A stretch of 64,000 nt of DNA from Ridgeia piscesae. Taxonomy: Eukaryota; Annelida; Polychaeta; Sabellida; Siboglinidae. This document shows, piece after piece, positions 11,684 through 24,010 of the stretch. Made by a program: the position numbers and the translations under genes. The stretch covers positions 222,501-286,500 of the forward strand of contig JAODUO010000478.1 of NCBI GenBank assembly GCA_025642075.2, in the 5' to 3' direction. Position 1 is the stretch's first letter. Each line of letters starts with the position of its first letter. The notes under the pieces are model-generated. The model saw only the letters and a list, made by a program, of their open reading frames with translations, was not told the DNA's origin and did no database searches.

Positions 11684-13473
11684 GTACGATTACTTTACAA
11701 TGTACTCGAGTACGAGTACGATTACATTAGAATGTAATCATGATTACTTTCATGATTACTTTAATGAATATCCTGTTTTTAACATAAAGTCGACTTTCAT
11801 GGAATCCCTAGGTGTCATTCTTGTTCTGTTGTTGTGTCACTAATGTTCTAACTAATTACTGCTATCCACTATCCAGGTGTTATTATTATTAATAATTAGA
11901 CGTCTTTCTCAGGTATTCGATAAATCATTTAATGCTGGATTAATAATTTAATTTATAGTTTCTGAATCAAATACAAATAGGAGGCATTTAAGAATTTCAA
12001 ATACACATGATCAAATACATTACAATAACAACACTTCAAAACCAGGGGTGCATATTCAAGAGTATCCAATTCAAATATGTAGTATATCAGATGGGGGTCA
12101 AATACATTTGTATTTGAAAGTATTTAAATACTTTAAGTATCTGTATTTGATGTTTAGGAATTAAAAGTATTTGTATTTAAATACTTTCCTAAAGTTTTTG
12201 ACTTTTTCAAATATTTTTTTCAAATACATTGTCAGTATCAACATTTCTTTTTCACTGTCACATGTAATGCCTGCCAAACTGATTACCTTAATGCACTGCA
12301 ACTTCAACCAACAGTGCTAATTACTGATGAAGACACTTAACAACAGGCTTCCCCCTGGCCCTGCAGTGACCACAACTTTTGTTTGCTCAGAGCCAGAGGA
12401 TGGATTAGCACCTAACAGTGACCCTTTTGTTCTTTAGTCAGGCTTCAATCTGGCATCAGGCTATTCTGGTTTCCTGGCTCACATTGAAGTTGAGCCTTCC
12501 TCACATCATCCTAGCAATGATTAGCAGTGTCTCTTCTGAGGGCAACATAGGCATTTTATTATGGACCTCCTGGCTTAACATACAAACAATATATTTTGGC
12601 CTTTACCTCTTTCAGTCAGTTGTCACTGTTATGCAGTTAGCAATAACAATACTCCCTATCACAGGTCTGCCTGTCATCATATGAGCAAAACACTAATTAT
12701 GCCTATAAACTAGATGTCTCAATATAAGTGTTGCTTTTCTTTTACCTACATAGTAATACAAAATGAAAAGTATTTAAAAAAAGTATTTGAAATACTTTTC
12801 AATGTATTCATATTTAAATACATTTATATTTAAAAAGTATTTGTAATTGTATCCCTCAAGAATATTTGTATTTAAATCAATTTCAATGTATTTGACCCCA
12901 TGTCTGGATGGAACAAACACACAATAGTTGTGGATTTAGACAGGTTTACAGTTTGCACTTAATTGAACACAATAGACAGGGATTTAGCAGCTAACCGCCC
13001 AGACCCAGTCAGGATTCTGGATGTTGGAAATATGACCAGTCATTCACACCATACTGATAGAGCAAACAGTACATTTGGGGCTGTGGCCTGGCTTCTAAAA
13101 TTACAACGCAAGATGTTAGGGGATGCTTATCTCCTCTTCTCCTGCAGTGCTTCCCAGGGACTGTCACAATATAACTTGTATGTGATGTGGCTTCTCTGGG
13201 AAGAGAAGGTATTAATTAGGGAAATCTGACTGAATATTTTGAATACCTCGATTATTATTACATTGATTAGATTACTTCTAATATTGCCATTTTTATCTGT
13301 CTAATATATTTGCTTGCAACTGTTCATATGAAAAAAATGTAATCGTGAGAAGTAATCGTGAGTACAATTACTTTGGTAATGTACTCGAGTACGAGTACAA
13401 TTACTCGAGTACGAGTACTCAAAAAGTACTCGTACTCGAGTACGAGTACACAAGTACGATTACTCCATCTCTG
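11684..13473. mobile_element. Region bounded by TACTCGAGTACGAGTAC repeats (possible hAT-type ends)
   Basis: A roughly 42-bp unit containing AATGTACTCGAGTACGAG occurs at 11,684-11,725 and again, in the same orientation, at 13,362-13,404. The right side then has more CGAGTACGAGTAC units and ends with GATTACTCCATCTCTG. On the other strand this reads CAGAGATGGAGTAATC, a CAG-starting end of the kind seen in hAT-type elements (inference). The interior has no transposase and contains a separate nested element at 12,088-12,906. Confidence 0.45.
12088..12906 (+). mobile_element. Non-autonomous inverted-repeat element, copy 1
   Basis: The element begins CAGATGGGGGTCAAATACAT and ends GTATTTGACCCCATGTCTG, so the ends are inverted repeats of about 19 bp. 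Just inside both ends are TATTTAAATAC-rich subterminal repeats. The core (for example GAGCCAGAGGATGGATTAGC at about 12,390) recurs in the same arrangement in the element at 60,575-61,425. No transposase is encoded. No clear target-site duplication is visible. Confidence 0.8.
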
Positions 13474-15806
13474 CTGGATGCTGATACGAATATTTATAAA
13501 AGTAACTCTTTTTTACATTTACCTAACACGTTTTCACTTTTTTTTATTGCTGCTTTGCTTGTTATCTGATGAAATAAATACATTATATCAAGTGCAGTGA
13601 TTATACCTGTAGTTATACTTATATTGTGCTTGCCATTATTTTTTAGTCAATTTCATGAAATAGTTATGGTAAAAAGTTTTTACTTTATGATGTCTTTACT
13701 TATATACAATTTAACAAGTACACCCACCCATTAATACAGACAAATAAAATATCACATAGAGGGTCAGATTCAGAAATCGTCTTGAGGGCACAAAAACCTC
13801 TACTGGCCTTTGAACCAAATTGTGTAGTCTACATTTGTATTGATACCGCATAGCTTCAGCTTCCACTGTCTCATCTGGAGTGGTGATATCGGAAAATGCC
13901 ACAACTTATTATTATTACTTAAACTGGGTCATATTTCAAACAATAATGAGGCACATTAGCATTGACCTATTATAAAAAGTTTGCAGGCATACCAAATTCC
14001 TACAATGTAGAAGGCACATCCATAGGGCCCCAGGCCCCTTGGATTCACAAATGACATACATCTGTACAATTTTTAATAAAAGTTTGTTGAGAGAGTAAAT
14101 TAATGTATATTACAACACTCATTTACTTGAGGTGATGAGCTTTTCCACATGCCCTATGGTGATGATACTTCAAGTTCTGAAAATGTGACACATTTGAATG
14201 TTAATTAACTTGAAAAAATTGCAATGTTATGTACGATCACCTCCCAGGCTTCCAAATGCAAGCAATATCTTGTTATTTTATTACATTAATGTTACTAATA
14301 AATTAAAATAATATGTATATACCTATTTTTATGTATTAAATTATCACCATTGCTTAATGTATTAAATTATTATTATAACTATAATATTATAATATTGTCA
14401 TTATGAATAAGTATAACGAAGGCCTAAGTACAACTGTTACGGATCACTTATAATGCATTTACATTATATACCTATAGTTACTATTAGGCTAATTAAGCCT
14501 AGTTAATCTTAGCCTTAGAATATTAACCTGCTACATACCATATGTGACGTAAACATTACCTAGTTACAGTATTATAATCAATCACTGACATGTCGTAGTC
14601 ATCTAAGTATAGGCCATAGTCTATGCCTGGTGGCGTAGTCATACTCGTAGCATAGCCATACCTTGGGACTTGGTATTTTGTCGTACCATGGCATTGGCTG
14701 AATAAGCGCTAAGGTTGAAGGTAAACAATAACATAAATTTAATAAAAACAACAGGAATATCAATGACGTATACTCATACGCCTAAATATATATATACGTG
14801 ATTATAGCTGAGCAATTCGTAATTACTAACCTATCTGGAAGAACATCTGTGCGAACGCTGCATGTTGACTGTGTAGTCAGTGACAGTTCGCCGGCCCACG
14901 GGCACGGTGTCCGTAGCTTGCAAAGCCAGGGCACTGTGACTGTCACTGTTCCGAAGTCATGCTATTCACTGCTTAGTTCCATATTCTTTCCCAATCATGC
15001 GTCGATGCTGTCTTTGTCTGCTTAATTTGCCGTGTTGGTGGCATATAAAAATCATGTTTGTGCCTAAACTCGCTGTTCCTAAACGTAAACAACTCGACAG
15101 GATGGTCAATCTCGCCCCCCAAGTCTCGTTCGCGTGAAGACTAAATCGTATTCCGCTCAAATCTCCATTTCCATAGTTAGGTTTCGTACAGAGTTTCGAT
15201 CGGGTTCTATCGAAACGAAAATCGAAATAGTTCCTATTTATTTTATTAATTTCAGAAAAAAGAAGTAACATGTATGCATAAACCAACTAAGCAATCACTA
15301 GGGAGTATTTGATACCTCCGCTGTTTGTGAAATTACTAAAAATCGCTAGGAGCAAACGATTTTTACGCGAATGAGTGGAGGGAGCAGCTTTAAAATGTTA
15401 AACTATTTGTAATATACGCATTTTTCTTAAGCCTGTTAACATAATTATTTCATATAATTCTTTGCCTATGTTTCATTACAAATGTGTTTTATTAATAACT
15501 TATAACCCTGACAAGATATCGACAAAAAATTACGCTGCCTACGCCTCAGTTTTACCGAACAAGTTCACTGTGTTAAAGTCAACTGTCACTCAAGTAAAAC
15601 GCTGATGTCGCGAATCGTGGACGCCAGTGATGTAGTTGGAAGCTGGCAAACGGCAATACTGTCACATTTGATTAAGACAAGATGTGTCTTCTCGTTGTGA
15701 CGTCATTATCCAGCTATCGCAACAAGAAAGTAGTCTAAAGAACACTAGATGAACAACGGTACGTCTTGCAGACTCAGTGACGTCGTCAAACTTGTCGGTT
15801 GACCTC
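13474..15806. other. AT-rich intergenic DNA upstream of the first serpin
   Basis: No gene is recognised. A strongly AT-rich stretch lies at about 14,280-14,420. Near 14,878 and 14,936 short inverted segments (CAGTGACAGT / ACTGTCACTG) flank GC-richer DNA. At 15,336-15,366 TAAAAATCG...CGATTTTTA forms a small hairpin beside the inverted-repeat arm at 15,367. The serpin 5' UTR exon and promoter are probably somewhere here but cannot be placed. Confidence 0.4.
15367..15395 (-). repeat. 29-bp inverted repeat, right arm
   Basis: Reverse complement of 11,360-11,388 with a few mismatches; core GAGTGGAGGGAGCAGCTTTA. Confidence 0.55.
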
Positions 15807-15936
15807 CGTGTCGTGTGTTGTAGGTGACGATGAAGTGGTGCCTCCGAGTCGTCGTGGCATTCATTCTCTGTCGTGTCGTGTGTTGTAGGTGACGATGAAG
15901 TGGTGTCTCGGGGTCGTCGTGGCATTCATTCTCTGC
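15807..15936 (+). repeat. 65-bp tandem duplication over serpin acceptor and start codon
   Basis: 15,807-15,871 and 15,872-15,936 are two nearly identical 65-bp copies (about four mismatches). Each contains GTGTTGTAG followed by GTGACGATGAAGTGGTG, that is, a splice-acceptor-like AG, the start codon and the beginning of the signal peptide. Because 65 is not a multiple of three, the upstream ATG (15,830) opens only a 20-codon frame that stops at 15,890-15,892, two bases before the real start at 15,895. Confidence 0.85.
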
Positions 15937-17280
15937 CACGCGTGCCGCGGCGCAAAAATCACAAACGCTGCCAACATGAGATTCGCCGTGAAACTGTACA
16001 AACAGCTGGGCGCGTCGCTTGACAAGAACGTACTCTTCTCTCCGTTCAGCCTCTCGTTGGCGCTTGCCAATGTCTACTACGGCGCCGGAAGAGCAACGAG
16101 AAGGCAGATGGCAACGACAATGTATCTTAACGACATTCCGGGTAACTTCCACGACCGGTTCCACTTATATTCCAGTATTATGTTTAATAGCTCGATGCCC
16201 TACACACTGCTGATGGCCAGCGGATTGTTCGCCAAAGAGGGACTGTCATTCGAGAAGGATTACGTCAATTTCACTGCGAAATATTACGGCACGCACTTGA
16301 AAAAATTTGACTTTGACGGTGATTCCGTAGGGAGTCGAAAATACATAAACGATTGGGCAGCGAAGGAGACCGACAATAATATAAAAGATCTGATCGGTGC
16401 GGACGAAAACATAAAATACTCAGGTCTGGTGATCATGAACGCGATATATTTCACTGGCAACAAGTGGTTGATACCATTTGACGTCAAACGCACGATTGTT
16501 GCGCCGTTCTTCGTGTCAGACTCTCGCAAGATACTCACACGAATGATGACGTTGAGATATAGACCCTTCCAGTATGCCGAGTGCTTCAGATTAAACTGGG
16601 CAAGGGTTATCGAATTTCCGTACGCCGATGACGCGGCGTCAATGTTCGTGTTCTTGCCAACCGACTACAAGGGTGGAATGCCTGTATTTCTTAAAAGGAT
16701 GAGGAAACTGCGTATTGATGATTGCATAACGAAAATGTATAGCCTCGACATCGACGTCGTCTTGCCGAAATTCCGACTGACGGAGAAGTTGAGGTTGAAA
16801 GGCGACTTGAGGTCAATGGGCATGAAGAACTTGTTCGACAGAAAAGCGGCCTCTCTGCGTGACATCAGCAACAACCCTGCTCTCGCCGTCTCGGAGGTGT
16901 TCCATAACGCGTACATCGACGTCAACGAAGGTACCCCCGAAACGACCCCCTTTGCCATCGACGAAGAGGCCGCAGAAGAGAGTGTGGTGGCGCCATTCAG
17001 GGCTGACCACCCGTTCGTGTTCCTCATTCGCGACAAGTCGACCGGCCTCTTCCTCTTCATGGGTGTATTTAACTCGCCGGAAGAGGAAGAGGGATTAGTG
17101 GAAACGAAAGTCGTTAGTGAAAACGAAGTCGTCACCGAAGCACCCGTCACCGAGAGCGTCACCGAGAGCGTCACCACGAAAGACGAAAGTAGCAGTTTCG
17201 GGAAGGCCGGGAAGTTGTCTGTCTGTCTGGTCGCATTAGTCACAGCGTATCAGCTGGTCTTATGTAGGCATATGTACTGA
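15895..17280 (+). CDS. Secreted/anchored serpin (serpin A), single coding exon
   Basis: This 461-residue protein is a full-length serpin. The signal peptide is MKWCLGVVVAFILCHACRGA. Family marks follow in order: NVLFSPFSLSLALANVYYGA (shutter helix), NAIYFTGNKWLIPFD, and HPFVFLIRDKSTGLFLFMGV near the normal serpin C-terminus. The hinge (about residues 345-354, EGTPETTPFA) has prolines where inhibitory serpins have small residues, so inhibition is doubtful. Beyond the usual end is a Thr/Ser/Glu-rich stretch with VTES repeats and a hydrophobic segment LSVCLVALVTAYQLVLC (about 441-457) before a short tail, suggesting GPI or membrane attachment. I chose ATG 15,895 because the preceding GTTGTAG|GTGACG looks like a splice acceptor also seen before serpin B; the frame extends upstream only to a GTG at 15,889. 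Serpins regulate proteases by trapping them; this one's target is unknown. Confidence 0.92.
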   Translation: MKWCLGVVVAFILCHACRGAKITNAANMRFAVKLYKQLGASLDKNVLFSPFSLSLALANVYYGAGRATRRQMATTMYLNDIPGNFHDRFHLYSSIMFNSSMPYTLLMASGLFAKEGLSFEKDYVNFTAKYYGTHLKKFDFDGDSVGSRKYINDWAAKETDNNIKDLIGADENIKYSGLVIMNAIYFTGNKWLIPFDVKRTIVAPFFVSDSRKILTRMMTLRYRPFQYAECFRLNWARVIEFPYADDAASMFVFLPTDYKGGMPVFLKRMRKLRIDDCITKMYSLDIDVVLPKFRLTEKLRLKGDLRSMGMKNLFDRKAASLRDISNNPALAVSEVFHNAYIDVNEGTPETTPFAIDEEAAEESVVAPFRADHPFVFLIRDKSTGLFLFMGVFNSPEEEEGLVETKVVSENEVVTEAPVTESVTESVTTKDESSSFGKAGKLSVCLVALVTAYQLVLCRHMY

Positions 17281-17476
17281 AACGAGGCATCTGCTTGCAT
17301 GATGTACGACTTGTTTGCACGATAGACTAGATTTGGTTACTCTATTACAGCAGTGACATAATCGCCAAACGTGTGTGTGTTAATTAATGTTGAATATCTT
17401 TACACAACATTGCAGTAAACAAAATTATCGTTTACATTTCTCAGAAAAAAAACTAGATATGATTTATACATTTCAA

Positions 17477-17529
<53 letters not shown>

Positions 17530-17595
17530 TCAGACTAAAATTATCATATAAAAAAAATATTAAAAATGAAGAATAAATAGATAAAACAAATTATA

Positions 17596-17629
<34 letters not shown>

Positions 17630-18208
17630 TACATGAACTAAATATATGAATATACATTAACTAAATATATAAATATACATGAACTTTAGTTCATGTATAT
17701 TTATATATTTAAAAAAAAACTTACCTAAAACTAAACTACAACTAAACTTAACCTACATAAACACGTCCTTGGCAGAATCCTTTACTGCTGCTGACGAACA
17801 GTAAACAATCACTCTATTCTCCACTGGCAAATGTTCCGGAACACCTGCTCTCCTAGCGTAGGTTTAAAATTACTGGCATACGCCTTGTTGAAAGGTCCAC
17901 TGCACTAATGATGTCAGCCAATCGCTGGAGGGCGCATCTTTTGTGCATGTGTACAAGGGAAAGGAAATCGCCAAGCACGTGACAACCAACGTTGGATCTA
18001 CGCCAATCGGTGGAGTTTATGCTGTTGCATGATAACGAGCGAGATACAATGAAACGAAGAATGACTTTAATATCTTAACCCTTGTTAAAGACACATAATG
18101 CACAACAACATAAGCGAAAACCGAGCCGACCCCAGAGCGAGGCTCACACTGTTGGGGTTAGAATACAATTACACAACAGATATATACATTATACATATGC
18201 ATATATAT

Positions 18209-18221
<13 letters not shown>
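17281..18221. other. Serpin A downstream region with AT microsatellites and hairpin
   Basis: (AT)n tracts lie at about 17,481-17,526 and 17,595-17,628. At about 17,664-17,712, AAATATATAAATATACATGA and its reverse complement meet around CTTTAG, giving a long perfect hairpin. AATAAA occurs at about 17,571-17,576 and could be a poly(A) signal, but it lies in low-complexity DNA. No other gene is seen. Confidence 0.6.
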
Positions 18222-18270
<49 letters not shown>

Positions 18271-18289
18271 ACACACACGCAGGCACGCA

Positions 18290-18334
<45 letters not shown>

Positions 18335-18335
18335 G
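18222..18335 (+). repeat. (CA)n/(GCAC)n compound microsatellite
   Basis: (CA)n from about 18,222 passes into (GCAC)n at about 18,280-18,310 and returns to (CA)n, immediately 5' of the RTE-type LINE. Long open frames across it are artefacts of the repeat. Confidence 0.95.
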
Positions 18336-18843
18336 CATTATATATGGCCAACAAAACCAGCTACAAAGCCATGGCCCCAGTCCCCAGCGGCACCGAAAGG
18401 GTCCATGACCAAGGAGGCGGCTCTGATCAACTAGAACTACGTGCAGGGGCTGCTAAGGTTCTCTGTGTCAAAAAGAGCCGCCGAAAGATGGTAAGTAGAC
18501 TAAAGATAGCGACATACAACGTCAGAACTCTACTAAGAGATGAACACATACAATAACTCGAAGATGACCAGAGGAATGTTTCACTACTTTACAAGGCGGC
18601 CGCCTAATAGGCCATTCTAAGGCAAACAACGGCCAAGCAGGCGTAGGCTTTCTCATAAACAAGAAATGGAAAGAACACATAGTGAGGGTAAACAGCATCA
18701 CCCCAAGAGTAGCAGAACAAAGCGCTACAAATAAAGATAATGCGCAAGTATATGCACCAACTACATCACATTGAGAAGAAGACATAAATAGCTTCTACAA
18801 CGACATCGATGAGACTTTAGAGAAACCAAACCACTACACCATA

Positions 18844-19413
18844 GTGATGGGAGACTTCAATGCGCAAATAGGGAACAGAACAAACCCTCATGGAAACGGC
18901 AACGGGCAAATTTGGGCTCGAATTGAAAAACGAAAGAGGCGACACCTTGGTAGAATGGGCAACATCAAGAAAGCACAAAATCATGAATACCATGTTCCAG
19001 AAATAAGCAGGGAGGAGATGGACATGGAAATGCCCAAAAACGTCACAGACGTAACAGTCATCAACCAAGTTAACATTGAAAGTGACCACAGAATGGTTAT
19101 GAGCAACATCAAATTGGAAGTAGACGTTGAGAGGAAAAACGTGATGACCAAGAGCCCGCCAAGAGTAGATACCGCACAAATAGGATCAAAGAAGATCGAA
19201 TTCCAACTCGAATTGAGAAACCGATTCGAGACACTACAAGAACTAGACGACATCGACACCATGAGCGAAACCATCACAGACATGATCCAACAAAGCGCGT
19301 CAAAAGTAGCTACGGCAGTCAACAAGCCACGGAAATCGAGGATATCGTCACCAACACGAGCCCTGATGACGAAACGACGAGAAATGGTGGAAAACGGCGA
19401 CGATAAACAATGA
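18844..19413 (+). pseudogene. RTE endonuclease C-terminal part and linker
   Basis: Open frame of 189 codons inside the RTE relic. It begins within GDFNAQIG and contains the SDHRMV motif that closes the endonuclease active site, then the linker ahead of the RT. It stops at 19,413, where an intact RTE would continue, so it is a fragment of the broken ORF. The N-terminal endonuclease part (18,490-18,840) is interrupted by stops. Confidence 0.8.
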
Positions 19414-19489
19414 ATAGAGTAGGCAGAAATATGCAAGACAATAAAAGGAAAGCAAGAGAGGACATCAGGGATTACAACCAAGAGCTCAT

Positions 19490-20463
19490 ATGAGAATCGT
19501 GACATCAATGAGCCCGAGGAAAGTCCGAAGAACGCAGAAACTATGCAAAAACACACTGATCACACTCCTAGACAAGCAGGGTAGAGAAATTCATGATCAA
19601 GATAAGATTATAGAAAGAATAGAGGAATTCAACACCGAGCTATACGAGAGTGAACACCGTACCATAATCCATACTGACCCAAAATATGTACCAGCGATAA
19701 AACCTTGGGAGGTAGGAGCAGCGCTACGAGATATGAAGAATGGGACAGCAACAGGCAACCACCATATAGACATCGAGACATTGAAAGCAGGAGAAGGTAC
19801 CATCTCGAAGACACTTGCTAAGCTGTACACTAAATGCTTATCAAAAAGACGAATACCCACAGCGTGGAAGAACGCTAAGATGGTAATAATCTTCAAGAAG
19901 GGAAATAAGAAAGACCTCAATAATTACAGACACATACGTCTACTATCAAACATCTATAAAGTACTCACGAAAGTACCAACGAAAAGACTAGAGAAGACAC
20001 TCGACGAAAGTCGGCCATGAGAGTAAGTAAACTGGATTCAGAAGTAGATATTCAAAGGCAGACCACATCCAACTGAAGGAGAAGTGCAGAGAATATAATA
20101 TCCCACTCTGCATCGCATTCGTCGCCTATGGAAAAGCCTTCGACTCAATGCAAACTCAAGCATTATTGATCTCGCTTCAAGAACAGGGGATAGAAGATGT
20201 GTACATCGAATTCTTGAAGGAAATCTACAACAACAGCTCAATGACAGTCCACCTACACAAAGAAAGCTACAAGATCACCATCGGGAGAGGAGTACGACTG
20301 GGAGATACCATATCGCCCAAGCTGTTTACGGCAGCACTCGAAAGCATATTTCGACGACTGACTTGGGAAACCAGAGGCTTGAAGATAGACGGCGAATATC
20401 TTAGTCATCTTCGCTTCGCCGACGACATACTCATATGCGCTAATACACCACATGAACTACAAT
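19490..20463 (+). pseudogene. RTE reverse transcriptase fragments
   Basis: 19,490-20,020 encodes the start of the RT (IKPWEVGAALRDMKNGTATG, WKNAKMVIIFKKGNKKDLNNY). Frame 20,148-20,465 encodes the middle (GVRLGDTISPKLFTAALE and LRFADDILICA, with the catalytic FADD). Degraded thumb and C-terminal segments follow to 21,171. A frame break separates the two parts at about 20,020-20,148. Confidence 0.85.
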
Positions 20464-21167
20464 AAATGCTACAGGAATTAGCTGATGGAAGTGAAAATCA
20501 GGGTCTGAAGATGAACAAGTCGAAGACAAAGGTAATGATGGAAAACGACACACAAATATAATATTATTTCAACAACACCCAGACCGAGAACGTTGATAGC
20601 TACATCTACTTGGACAGAGATACAGCACCAGAAACAAAAACCAAGACAAGAAGATTCAAAGAAGAATCACGGCCGGGTGGACAGCTTTCGCCAAGCACCG
20701 CGCCATCTTCATGGTGGATAAAATTGGGACATGGTTGAAGAGACAAGTCTACAACTCATGTGTTGCTTCCAGCAATGACATACTGCGCGGAAACATGGGC
20801 ACTCACCACCGAAGCAAAGAACAAGTTAGCAGCCGCACGAACAAAGATGGAAAGGAGTATGTTAAACATCACATGCCGGGACAGAAAAACAAATATCTGG
20901 GTAAGAGAAAAGACAAAGGTCACAGACGTGATTGAATAAGTCAGAAGACAGAAGTGGACTGGATATGAGATAACCGATAGACACTGCGTATCACCACTTG
21001 GAAACCCTATGAAAGGAAGAGACCTAGAGGAAGGCCGGCGAGACGGTGGAGAGACGAACTAGACGACTACTGGAAAGGTACCACCTGGCAGAGGATAGCG
21101 CAAGATAGGCATATGTGGAAGCGGCATGCTGAGGCCTTCGCCCAACCTCGGGAGTCTATGTCTGCAC

Positions 21168-21424
<257 letters not shown>

Positions 21425-21445
21425 GTGTATGTGTATGTGTGTATG

Positions 21446-21897
<452 letters not shown>

Positions 21898-24010
21898 AAT
21901 ATTTATGATAAATATTTTTATAAAGCATTGTGTATGTGCGTTTTGACCACTCTGGAAAAAAAATCCTGCGGACGCCCCAGTACATCACGTTGCAGACCGG
22001 ACACCAAACAAGAGTAGTGACATACGAATCATGGTCCCAGTTGACGACTAACATCACCATCCATCAATCCTCGCTACGGCTGTAAACAAAGGACACTCCA
22101 CCGAACTCGACGATTGTCGACGAATCTCAAACTGCACCCGCAATTGGCCCCATTTCAGTAAATTATTTCAGTTGACAATAGGGTCATAAACTCACTCCAA
22201 TGCAGCAACTGTTGCCGTTTTTAACCTTGGCCTTTGGCAAGTTCGTTCACCCCAATTTCTTGAAAACATTTAATTCGCTATCGCAACGCACGTCTTCCCC
22301 GATACTTCAGACGACTGAGTTGGCAACGATATTGCACATCGGCGACCCACGTGTCTCCAGATAATTAATTCAAATTATTAATTAATATTGGAAGGGCTGA
22401 GCCGAAGCTTCAGCATCACTCCGGCCACGGTCAAACCTTTGCGAGCTCTACGCTATCTCAAATCCCCGATTTGCATTTCACTTTCATGCTGCAGAAGAAC
22501 ATCTAAGTTTAGACTATCCAAAAATCCCAACTTGTCCCACAAATATTGGAGTTAATCCTATCTACAGCACCCCTAGGTCATCCAAACATAAACAACAAAA
22601 TACGCCTCAAACTGCACAAACCTCCCCAAAATATACAGGGATATTCCTATATCCAGCCCGGTAGGTCAGGCGTGTCGGGAATATAAATTTTAAGCCGAAG
22701 TGATACCCGGTTAGCGGCGGCCATTTTGGATTTCACGCTCCAGTGACCTTATGCCACGGATTTTCAAAAAGCACCTTCTGAAATGTTGAAAGATATGGTG
22801 CGTAGAATACAAAATTCAAAAAGTAAAACTGCGTTTACCTCAACATTTTACAGGTCTGTGTAGCAGAGCTTGAACTGTAAAAACATATTATAGTCGAGCG
22901 TTGGTTACTGTTGGCTTTTGTTGCGGTTCAAGAGGGGTAGTAGGCCTATTGGAAACGAGGAGATTTAGGGCCTTGCCGGCCCATTTTTCTCTCGCGGCGT
23001 AGGGGGTCAATAGTGCAATGTTCGTCCACTCACTACAAAGTTTGCACTATGCGTTTGTGACATGGTCGATTCAACAACAGTGACAGCTGGAATGGAACAC
23101 TTTGAGTTGAATTACCTGGTTTTAAATACCGCTCAGTCAAGGCGCCGTGACAAAACCCTAGGTGAATTATGTTTGCTTTGACCGCCAGTCGACATAGCTG
23201 AAACACGCTTTATAAGCCGCCCGATCGACATAGAGTTGGATTCAAGGAGAACACATTTGAGAGGGTATCTGAAGGCAACATCGAAAACAGGTCAGTCATA
23301 TGCAATGTTAATTTCACTGTGTACGTGAAATAAAGAATGGTTGAACGAAACGTTACACGTCGTCCATTCTTGACATTAGTGTCGAAAAACTCCCGAATTA
23401 GAACGCACATCTCCCGGTTAAATGTAGAAGTCCCTGGCTGCTTTGGTTACGTACAGAATCAACATTGCCTCTGCATAGTACCTGTTGCAGGTATCGCCAA
23501 GTTTGTTGGAGTCGGGTGGAAAGGAAATTCACATTTACAAATAGCAGAAGCAATAAACTAACGATTTCATGGCGATCGCAGTCTTATGTTAGATAAGCGT
23601 TTCCTTTTTCAAAATTACCGATAAAATCTCCAAATTGTGTTTTGAGGATAGTTATAGGTTGGTCTCCCTATTTTGAATTCGACCGTTGAAATTATTTGAA
23701 AGTTCTAGCGATAACAACTCGACGTCATAATAACCAGTTTCTAGGTGTGGTCGCTGACCACTTCGCGCGTTGCCGTGGATTACTACGCGACAAACGCGTG
23801 CACCTTGAAGTCGGTTTGGGAAATTGGGCACCTTCTTTTCAAGATTTGAATTCGCCCACGCACAGCGGAAACAAAAAGATAAATATAACAACATTGTACT
23901 CCGACCGCCGTATGTCTGGTATTTGTGTTCCGTTTCACATGTAGTAAAAAGGACGTCTCTTTTCAGTCAGTGAAGACGGCATCTCACTTAGGTCATTGAC
24001 ACACGGAGCC
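21898..24010. other. Intergenic between RTE relic and GPCR, no gene recognised
   Basis: The sequence is less AT-rich than its surroundings and has no simple repeats, but no open frame shows a family motif. A possible splice acceptor TCTCTTTTCAG ends at about 23,966, 45 bases before the GPCR start, so a 5' UTR exon is possible. Confidence 0.4.

Noticed and set aside
16665..17243. 192-codon minus-strand frame over serpin A
   Set aside because: Shadow of the serpin coding sequence in the antisense frame.
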